A stretch of DNA of 32,687 bases from Clostridiales bacterium (lineage in GTDB: Bacteria; Bacillota; Clostridia; Oscillospirales; Oscillospiraceae): contig DXYV01000032.1 in the NCBI GenBank assembly GCA_019415645.1, positions 1 through 32,687 of the forward strand, in the 5' to 3' direction. Below, piece after piece: positions 7,861 to 14,410 of this stretch. The notes beneath the pieces are model-generated. The model was not told the origin of the DNA, did no database searches, and saw only the letters and a program-made list of their open reading frames with translations. The stretch's first letter is position 1. Each line of letters begins with the position of its first letter. Made by a program: the position numbers and the translations under genes.

Positions 7861-8415
7861 ATGACCGACCAGGAGCTGCTTGCGCTCTACCTGGCCCGTT
7901 CCGAGCAGGCCACGGCCGCGCTGGAACAGCAGTACGGCGCCTACTGCGCCGCGGTGGCCCGGAATATCCTGGGGGATGACCGGGACGTGGAGGAGTGCCT
8001 CAGCGACTGCTGGCTCCAGGTGTGGAATGCCATTCCGCCGGCCCGGCCCACCCATTTCAAGGGGTGGCTGGGCGCGGTGGTGCGCAACCGGGCCCTGGCC
8101 ATCCGCCGCAGGTTGGCCAGAGGGCCGGACACCGTGGACGAGGCGGCGCTGGAACTGGCCTCCGCGCTCCCTCAGGGGGATGCGGCGCAGGACCGCGTGG
8201 AGGCCCGGGAGCTGGGCGAGGCCATCTCCCGCTTCCTCTGGACCCAGAAGCCAGAGGCGCGAATCGCCTTTCTGCGGCGCTACTGGTACGCCGATTCGCT
8301 GGAGGCCGTGGCCCGGCGCATGGGCTGGAGCCTGTCCAAGACCAAGAGCGTGCTCTTTCGCACCCGGAACCGATTGCGGGATTTTTTGAAACAGGAGGGA
8401 CTTTGGAATGGATAA
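7861..8415 (+). CDS. ECF-type RNA polymerase sigma factor
   Basis: A 184-residue sigma-70 family protein with only regions 2 and 4. Region 2 covers about residues 22-90 (LEQQYGAYCAAVARNILGD, then DCWLQVWNAIPP and FKGWLGAVVRNRALA). Region 4 is about 135-178 (AFLRRYWYADSLEAVARRMGWS with the recognition helix SLSKTKSVLFRTRNRL). AGGGGGGAGG lies ahead of the ATG at 7861. It overlaps the next gene by 8 bp, the usual sigma/anti-sigma arrangement, so its activity is probably held by the downstream membrane protein. The inducing signal and regulon are unknown. The leader holds GGAAC at 7816-7820, which resembles an ECF -35 box, but no matching -10 was found. Confidence 0.88.
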   Translation: MTDQELLALYLARSEQATAALEQQYGAYCAAVARNILGDDRDVEECLSDCWLQVWNAIPPARPTHFKGWLGAVVRNRALAIRRRLARGPDTVDEAALELASALPQGDAAQDRVEARELGEAISRFLWTQKPEARIAFLRRYWYADSLEAVARRMGWSLSKTKSVLFRTRNRLRDFLKQEGLWNG

Positions 8416-9304
8416 ACAGGATCTGTTGGAGGCCATGAACTATCTGGACCCCGCGCTGGTGGAGGCGGCGGACGCGCCTGCCAAGCGCAGGCTGGCCCGT
8501 CCTGCCCGGATTGGGCTGATTGCAGCCTGCCTGTGTGTGGCGATGACCGGAACGGTGTGGGCCCTGGACACCTTCTTTGGGGTGCGGCTGGGGGAGACGG
8601 AGTCGTCCTTCGATTACTCCGCCTACGACGTTCAGGCAGAGGTGGAGCGCTTCGACCTGTCCCAGTTCAGCGAAGAGCTGCGGGAGGACCTGGCTGCGGG
8701 CGGGCTGCAGTGGGCCCACCAGAGCTGGCAGTCGGCGGCGGACTATGTGGGGGTGCCCCTGCTGTACAGCCCTCTGCTGGACAAAGCGGAGGCGGGCGTG
8801 GGGATGAACGCCCCCTATGTGGTGGACGAGCGGCTGACCGTGGATCAGGAGTCCCTTCCGGAGGAGGAGCGGGACCGGCCGGAGCAGATCCGGTTGGCCT
8901 TCAGCCGGGTGGTGGACAATGTGGAGGTGGCAGTCTACGTCCACCTGTACACCCAGTACGCCGACCCGGAGGCGTTGGCGGCGGGCGTGCCGGGGATGGC
9001 CTGGAACGGCCCTAACAATGTCTACCGGGAGGGCCCGGATGGCAGCTGGGTGAAGGTGGGGGAGTCCAGCGTGGAGATGGAGTTCACCAGCCAAAGCTAT
9101 GAGATGGCCTGTGGGGAGACGGCTACCATCGTCACCGCACGGGAGACCAACGGGCAGGAGAGCTATCAGGGCTATTTCGTCCACGACGGAATCCTCTATG
9201 AGGTGAATCCCATCGCCCTGGCCAGCGAGTCCAACGTGAGCCCCGACTTTCGGCAGCTGATCGAGCGGCTGCTGGACTCTTTTGCGGCGCCGGCGGAGGG
9301 ATAG
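8408..9304 (+). CDS. Membrane protein, probable anti-sigma factor
   Basis: A 298-residue protein with a cytoplasmic N-terminus of about 35 residues (MDKQDLLEAMNYLDPALVEAAD), one transmembrane helix (about residues 37-55, IGLIAACLCVAMTGTVWAL) and an acidic external domain of about 240 residues that I do not recognise. Start-overlap with the sigma gene and this topology fit an anti-sigma factor: a short inner segment that binds the sigma factor plus an outer sensor. No HxxxCxxC zinc motif is present, so it is not a ZAS-type anti-sigma. The function is inferred from context. The reading frame ends just before the promoter of the next operon. Confidence 0.65.
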   Translation: MDKQDLLEAMNYLDPALVEAADAPAKRRLARPARIGLIAACLCVAMTGTVWALDTFFGVRLGETESSFDYSAYDVQAEVERFDLSQFSEELREDLAAGGLQWAHQSWQSAADYVGVPLLYSPLLDKAEAGVGMNAPYVVDERLTVDQESLPEEERDRPEQIRLAFSRVVDNVEVAVYVHLYTQYADPEALAAGVPGMAWNGPNNVYREGPDGSWVKVGESSVEMEFTSQSYEMACGETATIVTARETNGQESYQGYFVHDGILYEVNPIALASESNVSPDFRQLIERLLDSFAAPAEG

Positions 9305-9318
9305 AAGCCCTTTTCGCC

Positions 9319-9346
9319 TTGACATCGGCGGAAAACCTGATATAAT
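9319..9346 (+). promoter_or_regulatory. Consensus sigma-A promoter of the HIT-valS operon
   Basis: TTGACA (9319-9324), a 16-bp spacer and TATAAT (9341-9346): both hexamers match consensus. It drives the T-box leader. Confidence 0.93.
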
Positions 9347-9359
9347 ACCACCAAGTAAC

Positions 9360-9593
9360 AGGCGCAGATGGGGAGGAGTACCCGCGAATCTCATGCCAGA
9401 GAGTGGCCGGACGGTGCAAGGCCATGATGAGGACGCGGCGAAGTCGCCCCGGAGCTCCGCTTCCGAACCCCGGCGGGGTGCGTAGGAAGCGGCGGGTCCT
9501 CCCGTTACCGAGGCAACGAGTGTCCCATAAGGGAAATTCAGGTGGTACCGCGGTTATTCGATCGCCCTGAGCCAATGCTCAGGGCGATTTTTT
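9360..9593 (+). promoter_or_regulatory. T-box riboswitch, valine-specific
   Basis: The leader between promoter and HIT gene folds as a T-box. In Stem I, GGGG (9370-9373) pairs with CCCC (9447-9450) and CCGCG (9382-9386) with CGCGG (9434-9438). This leaves a specifier loop with AGGAGTA on the 5' side (S-turn AGTA at 9377-9380) and CGAAGTCG on the 3' side, presenting GTC, a valine codon, at 9443-9445. The distal stem pairs TGGCC (9404-9408) with GGCCA (9420-9424) around GGTGCAAG. The T-box proper, AGGTGGTACCGCGG (9540-9553), contains TGGT for pairing with an uncharged ACCA 3' end. The terminator is a 12-bp stem (9561-9572 with 9577-9588) running into T residues to 9593. Uncharged tRNA-Val should favour antitermination and raise expression of the HIT and valS genes. 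Confidence 0.95.
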
Positions 9594-9614
9594 ATGTTGG
9601 GAAAGGAGCATAGT

Positions 9615-10058
9615 ATGAAGGAAACCTGCATCATCTGTACGAAACAGGCCCATAGTCCCGACCTGGTATGGCAGGATGATTTGATTTCCGTCAGTCACAT
9701 GGTCCGTGCCCCGGAAGGGTCTAACAACTACCTTGGGTACTACATGCTGGAAACCCGCCGGCACATCAAGGGACTGTACGATGCCAATGAGGCAGAGTTA
9801 ACAGCTTTGGGCTGTATGTTGGGCCGGTTAAGCCGGACCATGAAATCCGTACTGGCTGCGGAGCACGTATATGCCTTTTTCATCGGGGAGGGGGTAGACC
9901 ATCTGCATGCCCATGTGGTCGCCCGTTATCCCGGTGCGCCCCGGTCGTATTGGGGTCCGGCGGTAGATGAGTGGCCGGAAGCCCCGCGGGGCACATTAGA
10001 AGACATCCGGGCTCTGGACGCTCAGATTCGAGCGGCTTTGCGGGCAGAAAGAGATTGA
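9615..10058 (+). CDS. HIT-family protein
   Basis: A 147-residue protein of the histidine-triad hydrolase/transferase superfamily, which acts on nucleoside phosphoramidates, adenylated amines or dinucleoside polyphosphates. The triad is HLHAH at residues 96-100. An N-terminal CIIC pair (residues 5-8) could bind a metal, as in some HIT branches. Start at ATG 9615 with AAAGGAG upstream; an earlier in-frame ATG at 9594 falls at the terminator tail and has no ribosome site. It is 30 bp before valS and under the valine T-box. A plausible role is removing adenylate by-products of aminoacylation, but that is only inferred from context. Confidence 0.87.
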   Translation: MKETCIICTKQAHSPDLVWQDDLISVSHMVRAPEGSNNYLGYYMLETRRHIKGLYDANEAELTALGCMLGRLSRTMKSVLAAEHVYAFFIGEGVDHLHAHVVARYPGAPRSYWGPAVDEWPEAPRGTLEDIRALDAQIRAALRAERD

Positions 10059-10088
10059 TCACATCCAAGTAGTAAGGAGTAGACTGTT

Positions 10089-12851
10089 ATGCCAAAAGAA
10101 TTACCCAAAATCTACGACCCCCACGAGGTGGAAGGCCGCATCTATCAGGCCTGGGAGGAGCACGGCTGCTTCCAGGGTCACCGTGAGGCGGACAAGAAGC
10201 CCTTCACCATCGTCATGCCGCCCCCCAACGTCACCGGCCAGCTCCACATGGGCCACGCCATGGACTGCACCCTTCAGGATATTCTGACCCGGTTCAAGCG
10301 GATGGAGGGCTACGCCGCTCTATGGGTGCCCGGTACCGACCACGCCGGAATCGCCACCCAGATCAAGGTGGAGGAGGAGCTGCGCACCAAGGAGGGCCTG
10401 TCCCGCTACGACCTGGGCCGGGAGAAGTTCCTGGAGCGGGTGTGGGACTGGAAGGCCAAGTACGGCGCGCGAATCGTGGAGCAGCAGAAGAAGCTGGGTG
10501 TGTCCTGCGACTGGAGCCGCTCCCGCTTCACCATGGACGAGGGCCTGTCCAAGGCCGTGCGCCACGTGTTCGTGTCCCTCTATAACAAGGGCCTGATCTA
10601 CAAGGGCTCCCGCATCATCAACTGGTGCCCCCACTGCGTCACCGCCCTGTCTGACGCAGAGGTGGAATACAAGGACAAGCCCGGCCACCTGTGGCACATC
10701 CGCTACCCCATCCAGGGGGAGGAGGGCCGCTATGTGATCGTGGCCACTACCCGGCCGGAGACCATGCTGGGCGACACCGGCGTGGCCGTCAACCCCAACG
10801 ACGAGCGGTATCAGGACATCGTGGGCAAGACCTGCATTCTGCCCCTGGTGGGCCGGGAAATGCCCATCGTGGCCGACGAGTACGTGGATGTGGAATTCGG
10901 CACCGGCTGCGTGAAGATGACCCCGGCCCACGACCCCAACGACTTTGAGGTGGGCCTGCGCCACAACCTGGAGACCATCCGCGTGCTGGACGACAACGGC
11001 AAGGTGGTGGAGGGCTACGGCCGGTACTCCGGCATGGACCGCTACGAGGCCCGAAAGGCCATTGTGGCCGATCTGGAAGAGCAGGGCTACCTGGTGAAGG
11101 TGGAGGACCACGCGCACAACGTGGGCACCTGTTACCGCTGCCACAACGACGTGGAGCCCCTGATCTCCGCCCAGTGGTTCGTGAAGATGGAACCCCTGGC
11201 CAAGGAAGCCCTGCGGGTGGTCAACGACGGCGAGGTGAAGTTCGTCCCCGACCGCTTCTCCAAGACCTACACCAACTGGATGGAAAACGTGCGCGACTGG
11301 TGCATCTCCCGCCAGCTGTGGTGGGGCCACCGCATCCCCGCCTGGACCTGCGACGACTGCGGTAAAATGACCGTGTCCGAGACCGACCCCACCGAGTGCG
11401 AGCACTGCCATTCCCACAACATCCACCAGGAGGAGGACGTGCTGGATACCTGGTTCTCCTCCGCCCTGTGGCCCTTCTCCACTCTGGGCTGGCCCGAGGA
11501 GACCGAGGATTTCAAGTATTTCTATCCCACCGACGTGCTGGTCACCGGCTACGACATCATTTTCTTCTGGGTGGCCCGCATGATCTTCTCCGGCTGCGAG
11601 CATACCGGCAAGCCTCCCTTCCACACCGTGTTCATCCACGGTCTGGTCCGGGATGACAAGGGACGCAAGATGTCCAAATCTCTGGGCAACGGGATCGACC
11701 CTCTGGAGATGGCCGAGCAGTACGGCGCGGATGCCCTGCGCTTCAACCTGGTCACCGGCAACTCTCCGGGCAACGACATGCGCTTCCTCCCCGACCGGTG
11801 CGAGGCTATGCGCAACTTTGCCAATAAGATCTGGAATGCCAGCCGCTTCCTGATGATGAACCTGACCATCGACCGCTGCGCCCTGCCCGACCGGCTGGAG
11901 CTGGAGGACAAGTGGATTCTCACCAAGCTCAACGCCCTCATTGCGGAGATGACCGAGAACATGGACCGCTACGAGCTGGGCGTGGCTGCGCAGAAGGTGT
12001 ACGACTTCATCTGGGGCGATTACTGCGACTGGTATATCGAGCTGACCAAGGCCCGCCTCCAGGGTGAGGACGAGGACGCCAAGGTGCGCGCCCAGCAGGT
12101 GCTGCTCTACGTGCTCACCGAGACTCTCAAGCTCCTGCATCCCTTCATGCCCTTTATCACCGAGGAGATCTGGCAGGCCCTGCCCCACGAAGAAGAGCGG
12201 AGCCGTCGTGAGCAGCGCGGATGGACCGAAGCGAAGGCGAGCGCAGGGGCGCAAGCCCCGGAGACCAGCCTGAGTCGGAGGGAAGCCGCGCGTTGCGAAC
12301 AGGCGGAGCTTAACAACAGAGCCGGCGACTTCCTCATGCTCCAGAAGTGGCCCCAGGCTGACCCCGCCCGCTCCTACCCGGAAGAGGCGGCTGCCATGGA
12401 GTCCATCATGGAGGTCATCAAGGTCATCCGGACCCGCCGGGCGGATATGAACGTGCCCCCCTCCAAGAAGGCCAGCCTGACCATCGCCACCCCCAAGGCG
12501 GACGTGTTCCGCCAGGGACGCGGCTTCCTGATGCGGCTGGGCTATGCCTCCGCGCTGGAGATCACCGAGACCGAGCCCGCCGATACCACCGGACTGGTGA
12601 GCGACGTGACCCACGACGCCCGGGTGTATATGCCCCTGGCCGAGCTGGTGGACCTGGAGAAGGAGAAGGCCCGCCTGACCAAGGAGCTGGGCAAAAAGCA
12701 GGGTGAGCTGAAGGGCCTGGACGCCAAGCTGTCCAATCCCGGCTTCCTGAACAAGGCCCCCGAGGCCGTGGTGGCCGGGGAAAAGGAGCGCGCAGAGAAG
12801 CTGCGGGCTCTGATCGCGAAGCTGGAGGAGCAGCTGGCCACATTGGCATAA
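10089..12851 (+). CDS. valS: Valyl-tRNA synthetase, with an unusual in-frame insert
   Basis: A 920-residue class Ia synthetase that charges tRNA-Val and edits mischarged threonine. Visible are HMGH (53-56, after PPPNVTGQL), the editing domain with TTRPETMLGDT, KMSKS (527-531), the anticodon-binding helical region and a C-terminal coiled coil (about 850-920) ending in repeated Lys/Glu heptads typical of ValRS. AAGGAG precedes the ATG. Between LPHEE and DFLMLQKWP, which I would expect to be nearly adjacent, lie about 45 extra residues (about 702-746) rich in Arg, Ala and Gln, encoded by a structured DNA insert. The last 79 bases of the gene are repeated downstream. Expression is controlled by the valine T-box. 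Confidence 0.98.
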   Translation: MPKELPKIYDPHEVEGRIYQAWEEHGCFQGHREADKKPFTIVMPPPNVTGQLHMGHAMDCTLQDILTRFKRMEGYAALWVPGTDHAGIATQIKVEEELRTKEGLSRYDLGREKFLERVWDWKAKYGARIVEQQKKLGVSCDWSRSRFTMDEGLSKAVRHVFVSLYNKGLIYKGSRIINWCPHCVTALSDAEVEYKDKPGHLWHIRYPIQGEEGRYVIVATTRPETMLGDTGVAVNPNDERYQDIVGKTCILPLVGREMPIVADEYVDVEFGTGCVKMTPAHDPNDFEVGLRHNLETIRVLDDNGKVVEGYGRYSGMDRYEARKAIVADLEEQGYLVKVEDHAHNVGTCYRCHNDVEPLISAQWFVKMEPLAKEALRVVNDGEVKFVPDRFSKTYTNWMENVRDWCISRQLWWGHRIPAWTCDDCGKMTVSETDPTECEHCHSHNIHQEEDVLDTWFSSALWPFSTLGWPEETEDFKYFYPTDVLVTGYDIIFFWVARMIFSGCEHTGKPPFHTVFIHGLVRDDKGRKMSKSLGNGIDPLEMAEQYGADALRFNLVTGNSPGNDMRFLPDRCEAMRNFANKIWNASRFLMMNLTIDRCALPDRLELEDKWILTKLNALIAEMTENMDRYELGVAAQKVYDFIWGDYCDWYIELTKARLQGEDEDAKVRAQQVLLYVLTETLKLLHPFMPFITEEIWQALPHEEERSRREQRGWTEAKASAGAQAPETSLSRREAARCEQAELNNRAGDFLMLQKWPQADPARSYPEEAAAMESIMEVIKVIRTRRADMNVPPSKKASLTIATPKADVFRQGRGFLMRLGYASALEITETEPADTTGLVSDVTHDARVYMPLAELVDLEKEKARLTKELGKKQGELKGLDAKLSNPGFLNKAPEAVVAGEKERAEKLRALIAKLEEQLATLA
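12198..12310 (+). repeat. Putative in-frame structured insert within valS
   Basis: This stretch encodes the extra ValRS segment. It is bounded by direct repeats of GCGGAGC (12198-12204 and 12304-12310). Inside them are inverted GCGCGG (12215-12220) and CCGCGC (12286-12291), and a hairpin GGGGC-GCAA-GCCCC (12246-12259). It keeps the frame open. It resembles a small palindromic element inserted into a gene, by analogy with Rickettsia palindromic elements in coding regions. Exact borders are uncertain; the insertion is inferred from what ValRS proteins normally look like. Confidence 0.6.
12773..12851 (+). repeat. Direct repeat copy 1: 3' end of valS
   Basis: This 79-bp stretch recurs at 12983-13061, offset by 210 bp, with two differences (12840 A/G, 12842 A/G). 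Both copies end in a stop codon; copy 1 encodes ...QLATLA and is the end of the intact gene. Confidence 0.97.
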
Positions 12852-12982
12852 CCGGCCGCCACAGCGCGGCGAAAGCCGCGTCCAAGCGTTTTGCGGAGCA
12901 AAACCTTGCCGGAGGCGGAATTCAGTTCCGCCGAGGAGTTCAATTATCTGGGGGACCCCGCGGGACGGGAGTCCCGTGGGGA
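12852..12982. other. Hairpin-rich element between the valS 3'-end repeats
   Basis: This 131-bp non-coding stretch consists largely of consecutive hairpins: GCGGC-GAAA-GCCGC near 12866, GTTTTGC-GGA-GCAAAAC, GGCGGAA-TTCAG-TTCCGCC, and CCCCGCGGGAC paired with GTCCCGTGGGG (one G-T pair). No reading frame of note. It looks like a discrete inserted element rather than a terminator, since no T run follows any stem. Confidence 0.65.
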
Positions 12983-13061
12983 GGCCGGGGAAAAGGAGCG
13001 CGCAGAGAAGCTGCGGGCTCTGATCGCGAAGCTGGAGGAGCAGCTGGCCGCGTTGGCATAA
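12983..13061 (+). repeat. Direct repeat copy 2: duplicated valS 3' end
   Basis: The second copy of the last 26 codons of valS (ending QLAALA, stop). It has no upstream gene body and is a non-functional fragment. The valS terminator follows 28 bp later, so this copy may occupy the original distance to the terminator. Confidence 0.95.
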
Positions 13062-13088
13062 GCACCGCAGAGTCCTAAAGAGAAAAAG

Positions 13089-13127
13089 ACAAAGACCAGC
13101 CGTTGTCAGAACGGCTGGTCTTTGTTC
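13089..13127. terminator. valS terminator, copy 1
   Basis: A 16-bp perfect stem (ACAAAGACCAGCCGTT, loop GTCAG, then its complement) with T-rich flanks. It is repeated almost exactly at 13328-13366. Confidence 0.88.
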
Positions 13128-13327
13128 TGTGTGTCAAAAGCCTCGCAGCGTTCGTGCCCGCAGGCGCGAATCAGTTGAAATTTGTTTTCCGCGGCGACAT
13201 GTGCGTCGGGGAAAACACTTCTCAGCCCGCAAGTGTGAGTTTTGTGCGCCCTCTGCGCACAAAACTTGCGCGCAGAGGGCTGTATCCCTCTCGAACAAGT
13301 GGCGCAGTCACTTGTTCGATTGTCCCG
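13128..13327. other. Hairpin-rich element between duplicated terminators
   Basis: These 200 bp contain no credible gene but several strong inverted repeats: GTTTTGTGCGC (13241-13251) with GCGCACAAAAC (13257-13267), CGAACAAGTG (13291-13300) with CACTTGTTCG (13309-13318), and GTTTTCC with GGAAAAC around 13185-13222. It lies between two copies of the same terminator, the same layout as the element inside the valS 3'-end repeats. Confidence 0.6.
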
Positions 13328-13366
13328 GCAAAGACCAGCCGTTGTTAGAACGGCTGGTCTTTGTTG
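13328..13366 (-). terminator. Terminator copy 2, end of lysR
   Basis: The same 14-bp core stem as copy 1 (13330-13343 with 13349-13362) with loop GTTAG instead of GTCAG. It serves the minus-strand lysR gene, whose stop codon lies in the loop. Confidence 0.85.
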
Positions 13367-14241
13367 TTTTGTGGATGGAAATAGGCCCGCGCCGTCTCCG
13401 TGAAAAGACGGATGAGGGGATTTTGATTGCTTTTGCGCCAGATGGTGCACAGCGGAATGGTGTCGCCCAGCGGAATGGAGACGATTCCGGCCCCCTCCGG
13501 GACGGCCATCCGCTCATCCCAGACCGTAAAGCCCTTCCCCAGAGCCAAGGCCAGCCAGATCGAGTCCCGGTTGGGCAGGCGGACGATGCGCGGCACGATC
13601 CGCCGGTGCTGAAGATGAAGCAGAATGATCTGGGCGGACATGGGGGCCTCCTCCTCGGGGAGCAGGCAGAGCACCTGGCCGTCCAGCGCGTGAAGGGTGG
13701 GTTTCGGGCAGATGTCCTGCCGGAAAAAGAGCCGCGCTTCCAGCTCGCCCACCGGCTCCAGCTCAATGCCCTGAAAATCCTGTACACCGGTCTGGGTACA
13801 CAGGGCCACGTCCAGCTCTCCGTCGTGGACCTTGCTGCGCAGAGCGCGGAAGCTGTCAGAACAAAAGCTCAGCGCGGCCCGGGGATGGGCCTGTTCCGCC
13901 CGGCGCTGGAACCCCTCCAGCAGTTCCAGCAGATTCCAGCCCGCGCCCAGCCCGGCCCGCAGCTCCAGGGCAGGGGCGTCCCGCAGGCTTTCGGCAGCGG
14001 CCCGGGTCTCCAGAAATTCCCGTCGCAGCTTGTGGAAGCTGTCCCGGAATACCAGCCCTGCCGCGGTCAGGGTCACGGTGTTTTTGCAGGAGCGGTCGAA
14101 CAGCGTATAGCCCAGCTCCTCCTCCAGACGCTGAATCTGGCGGCTCACCGAGGGCTGGGAGACGAATAATTCCTGGGCGGCTTTGGAGAAGCTAAGGCTG
14201 TCGGCCACCTGGAGGAAATAGCGGATTTGCAGATCTGTCAT
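13345..14241 (-). CDS. LysR-family transcriptional regulator
   Basis: A 298-residue protein, the normal LysR length. The N-terminal winged helix (residues 1-60, MTDLQIRYFLQVADSLSFSKAAQELFVSQPSVSRQIQRLEEEL) is highly typical, and a periplasmic-binding-like effector domain fills about 88-290. It is divergent from the flavoprotein/ferredoxin operon, with 169 bp between start codons containing a promoter and a perfect palindrome, so it very likely controls that operon. The effector is unknown. Its C-terminus (NNKDQPF) is encoded by one arm of the terminator hairpin and the stop TAA (13345-13347) lies in the loop, so the last residues may come from sequence brought in by the terminator duplication. 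Confidence 0.93.
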   Translation of the reverse strand: MTDLQIRYFLQVADSLSFSKAAQELFVSQPSVSRQIQRLEEELGYTLFDRSCKNTVTLTAAGLVFRDSFHKLRREFLETRAAAESLRDAPALELRAGLGAGWNLLELLEGFQRRAEQAHPRAALSFCSDSFRALRSKVHDGELDVALCTQTGVQDFQGIELEPVGELEARLFFRQDICPKPTLHALDGQVLCLLPEEEAPMSAQIILLHLQHRRIVPRIVRLPNRDSIWLALALGKGFTVWDERMAVPEGAGIVSIPLGDTIPLCTIWRKSNQNPLIRLFTETARAYFHPQNNKDQPF

Positions 14242-14308
14242 CGGGCAGCATCCTTTCCGGGCGCAGAGTATCGCACAGCAGCGGGTCTATTGTACCATAG
14301 AAATAGCC

Positions 14309-14325
14309 TTTTGTTTATAACAAAA
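14309..14325. promoter_or_regulatory. Palindromic candidate LysR operator
   Basis: TTTTGTT-TAT-AACAAAA is a perfect 7-bp inverted repeat containing the LysR T-N11-A pattern. Its centre is about 60 bp upstream of the predicted start of the flavoprotein transcript, where LysR recognition sites usually lie. Confidence 0.6.
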
Positions 14326-14341
14326 CGGCTTTTTTCGATAT

Positions 14342-14370
14342 TTGCCTCGGAATTGGGGCCGTGTTATACT
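14342..14370 (+). promoter_or_regulatory. Sigma-A promoter of the flavoprotein-ferredoxin operon
   Basis: TTGCCT (14342-14347), a 17-bp spacer and TATACT (14365-14370). The transcript would begin near 14377, about 34 bp before the ATG. Confidence 0.8.
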
Positions 14371-14410
14371 GCAAGTGGAACAACCAACGTATGGAATGGG
14401 AGGAATCACC

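Noticed and set aside
10320..12614. A 764-codon open frame antisense to valS, and similar long antisense frames over fabD, fabF, the nucleotidase and other genes
   Set aside because: They arise from GC-rich codon bias on the opposite strand of clear genes; no ribosome sites and no recognisable domains.
13129..14169. A 346-codon plus-strand frame across the lysR region
   Set aside because: It is antisense to a clear LysR gene and begins in hairpin-rich non-coding DNA.
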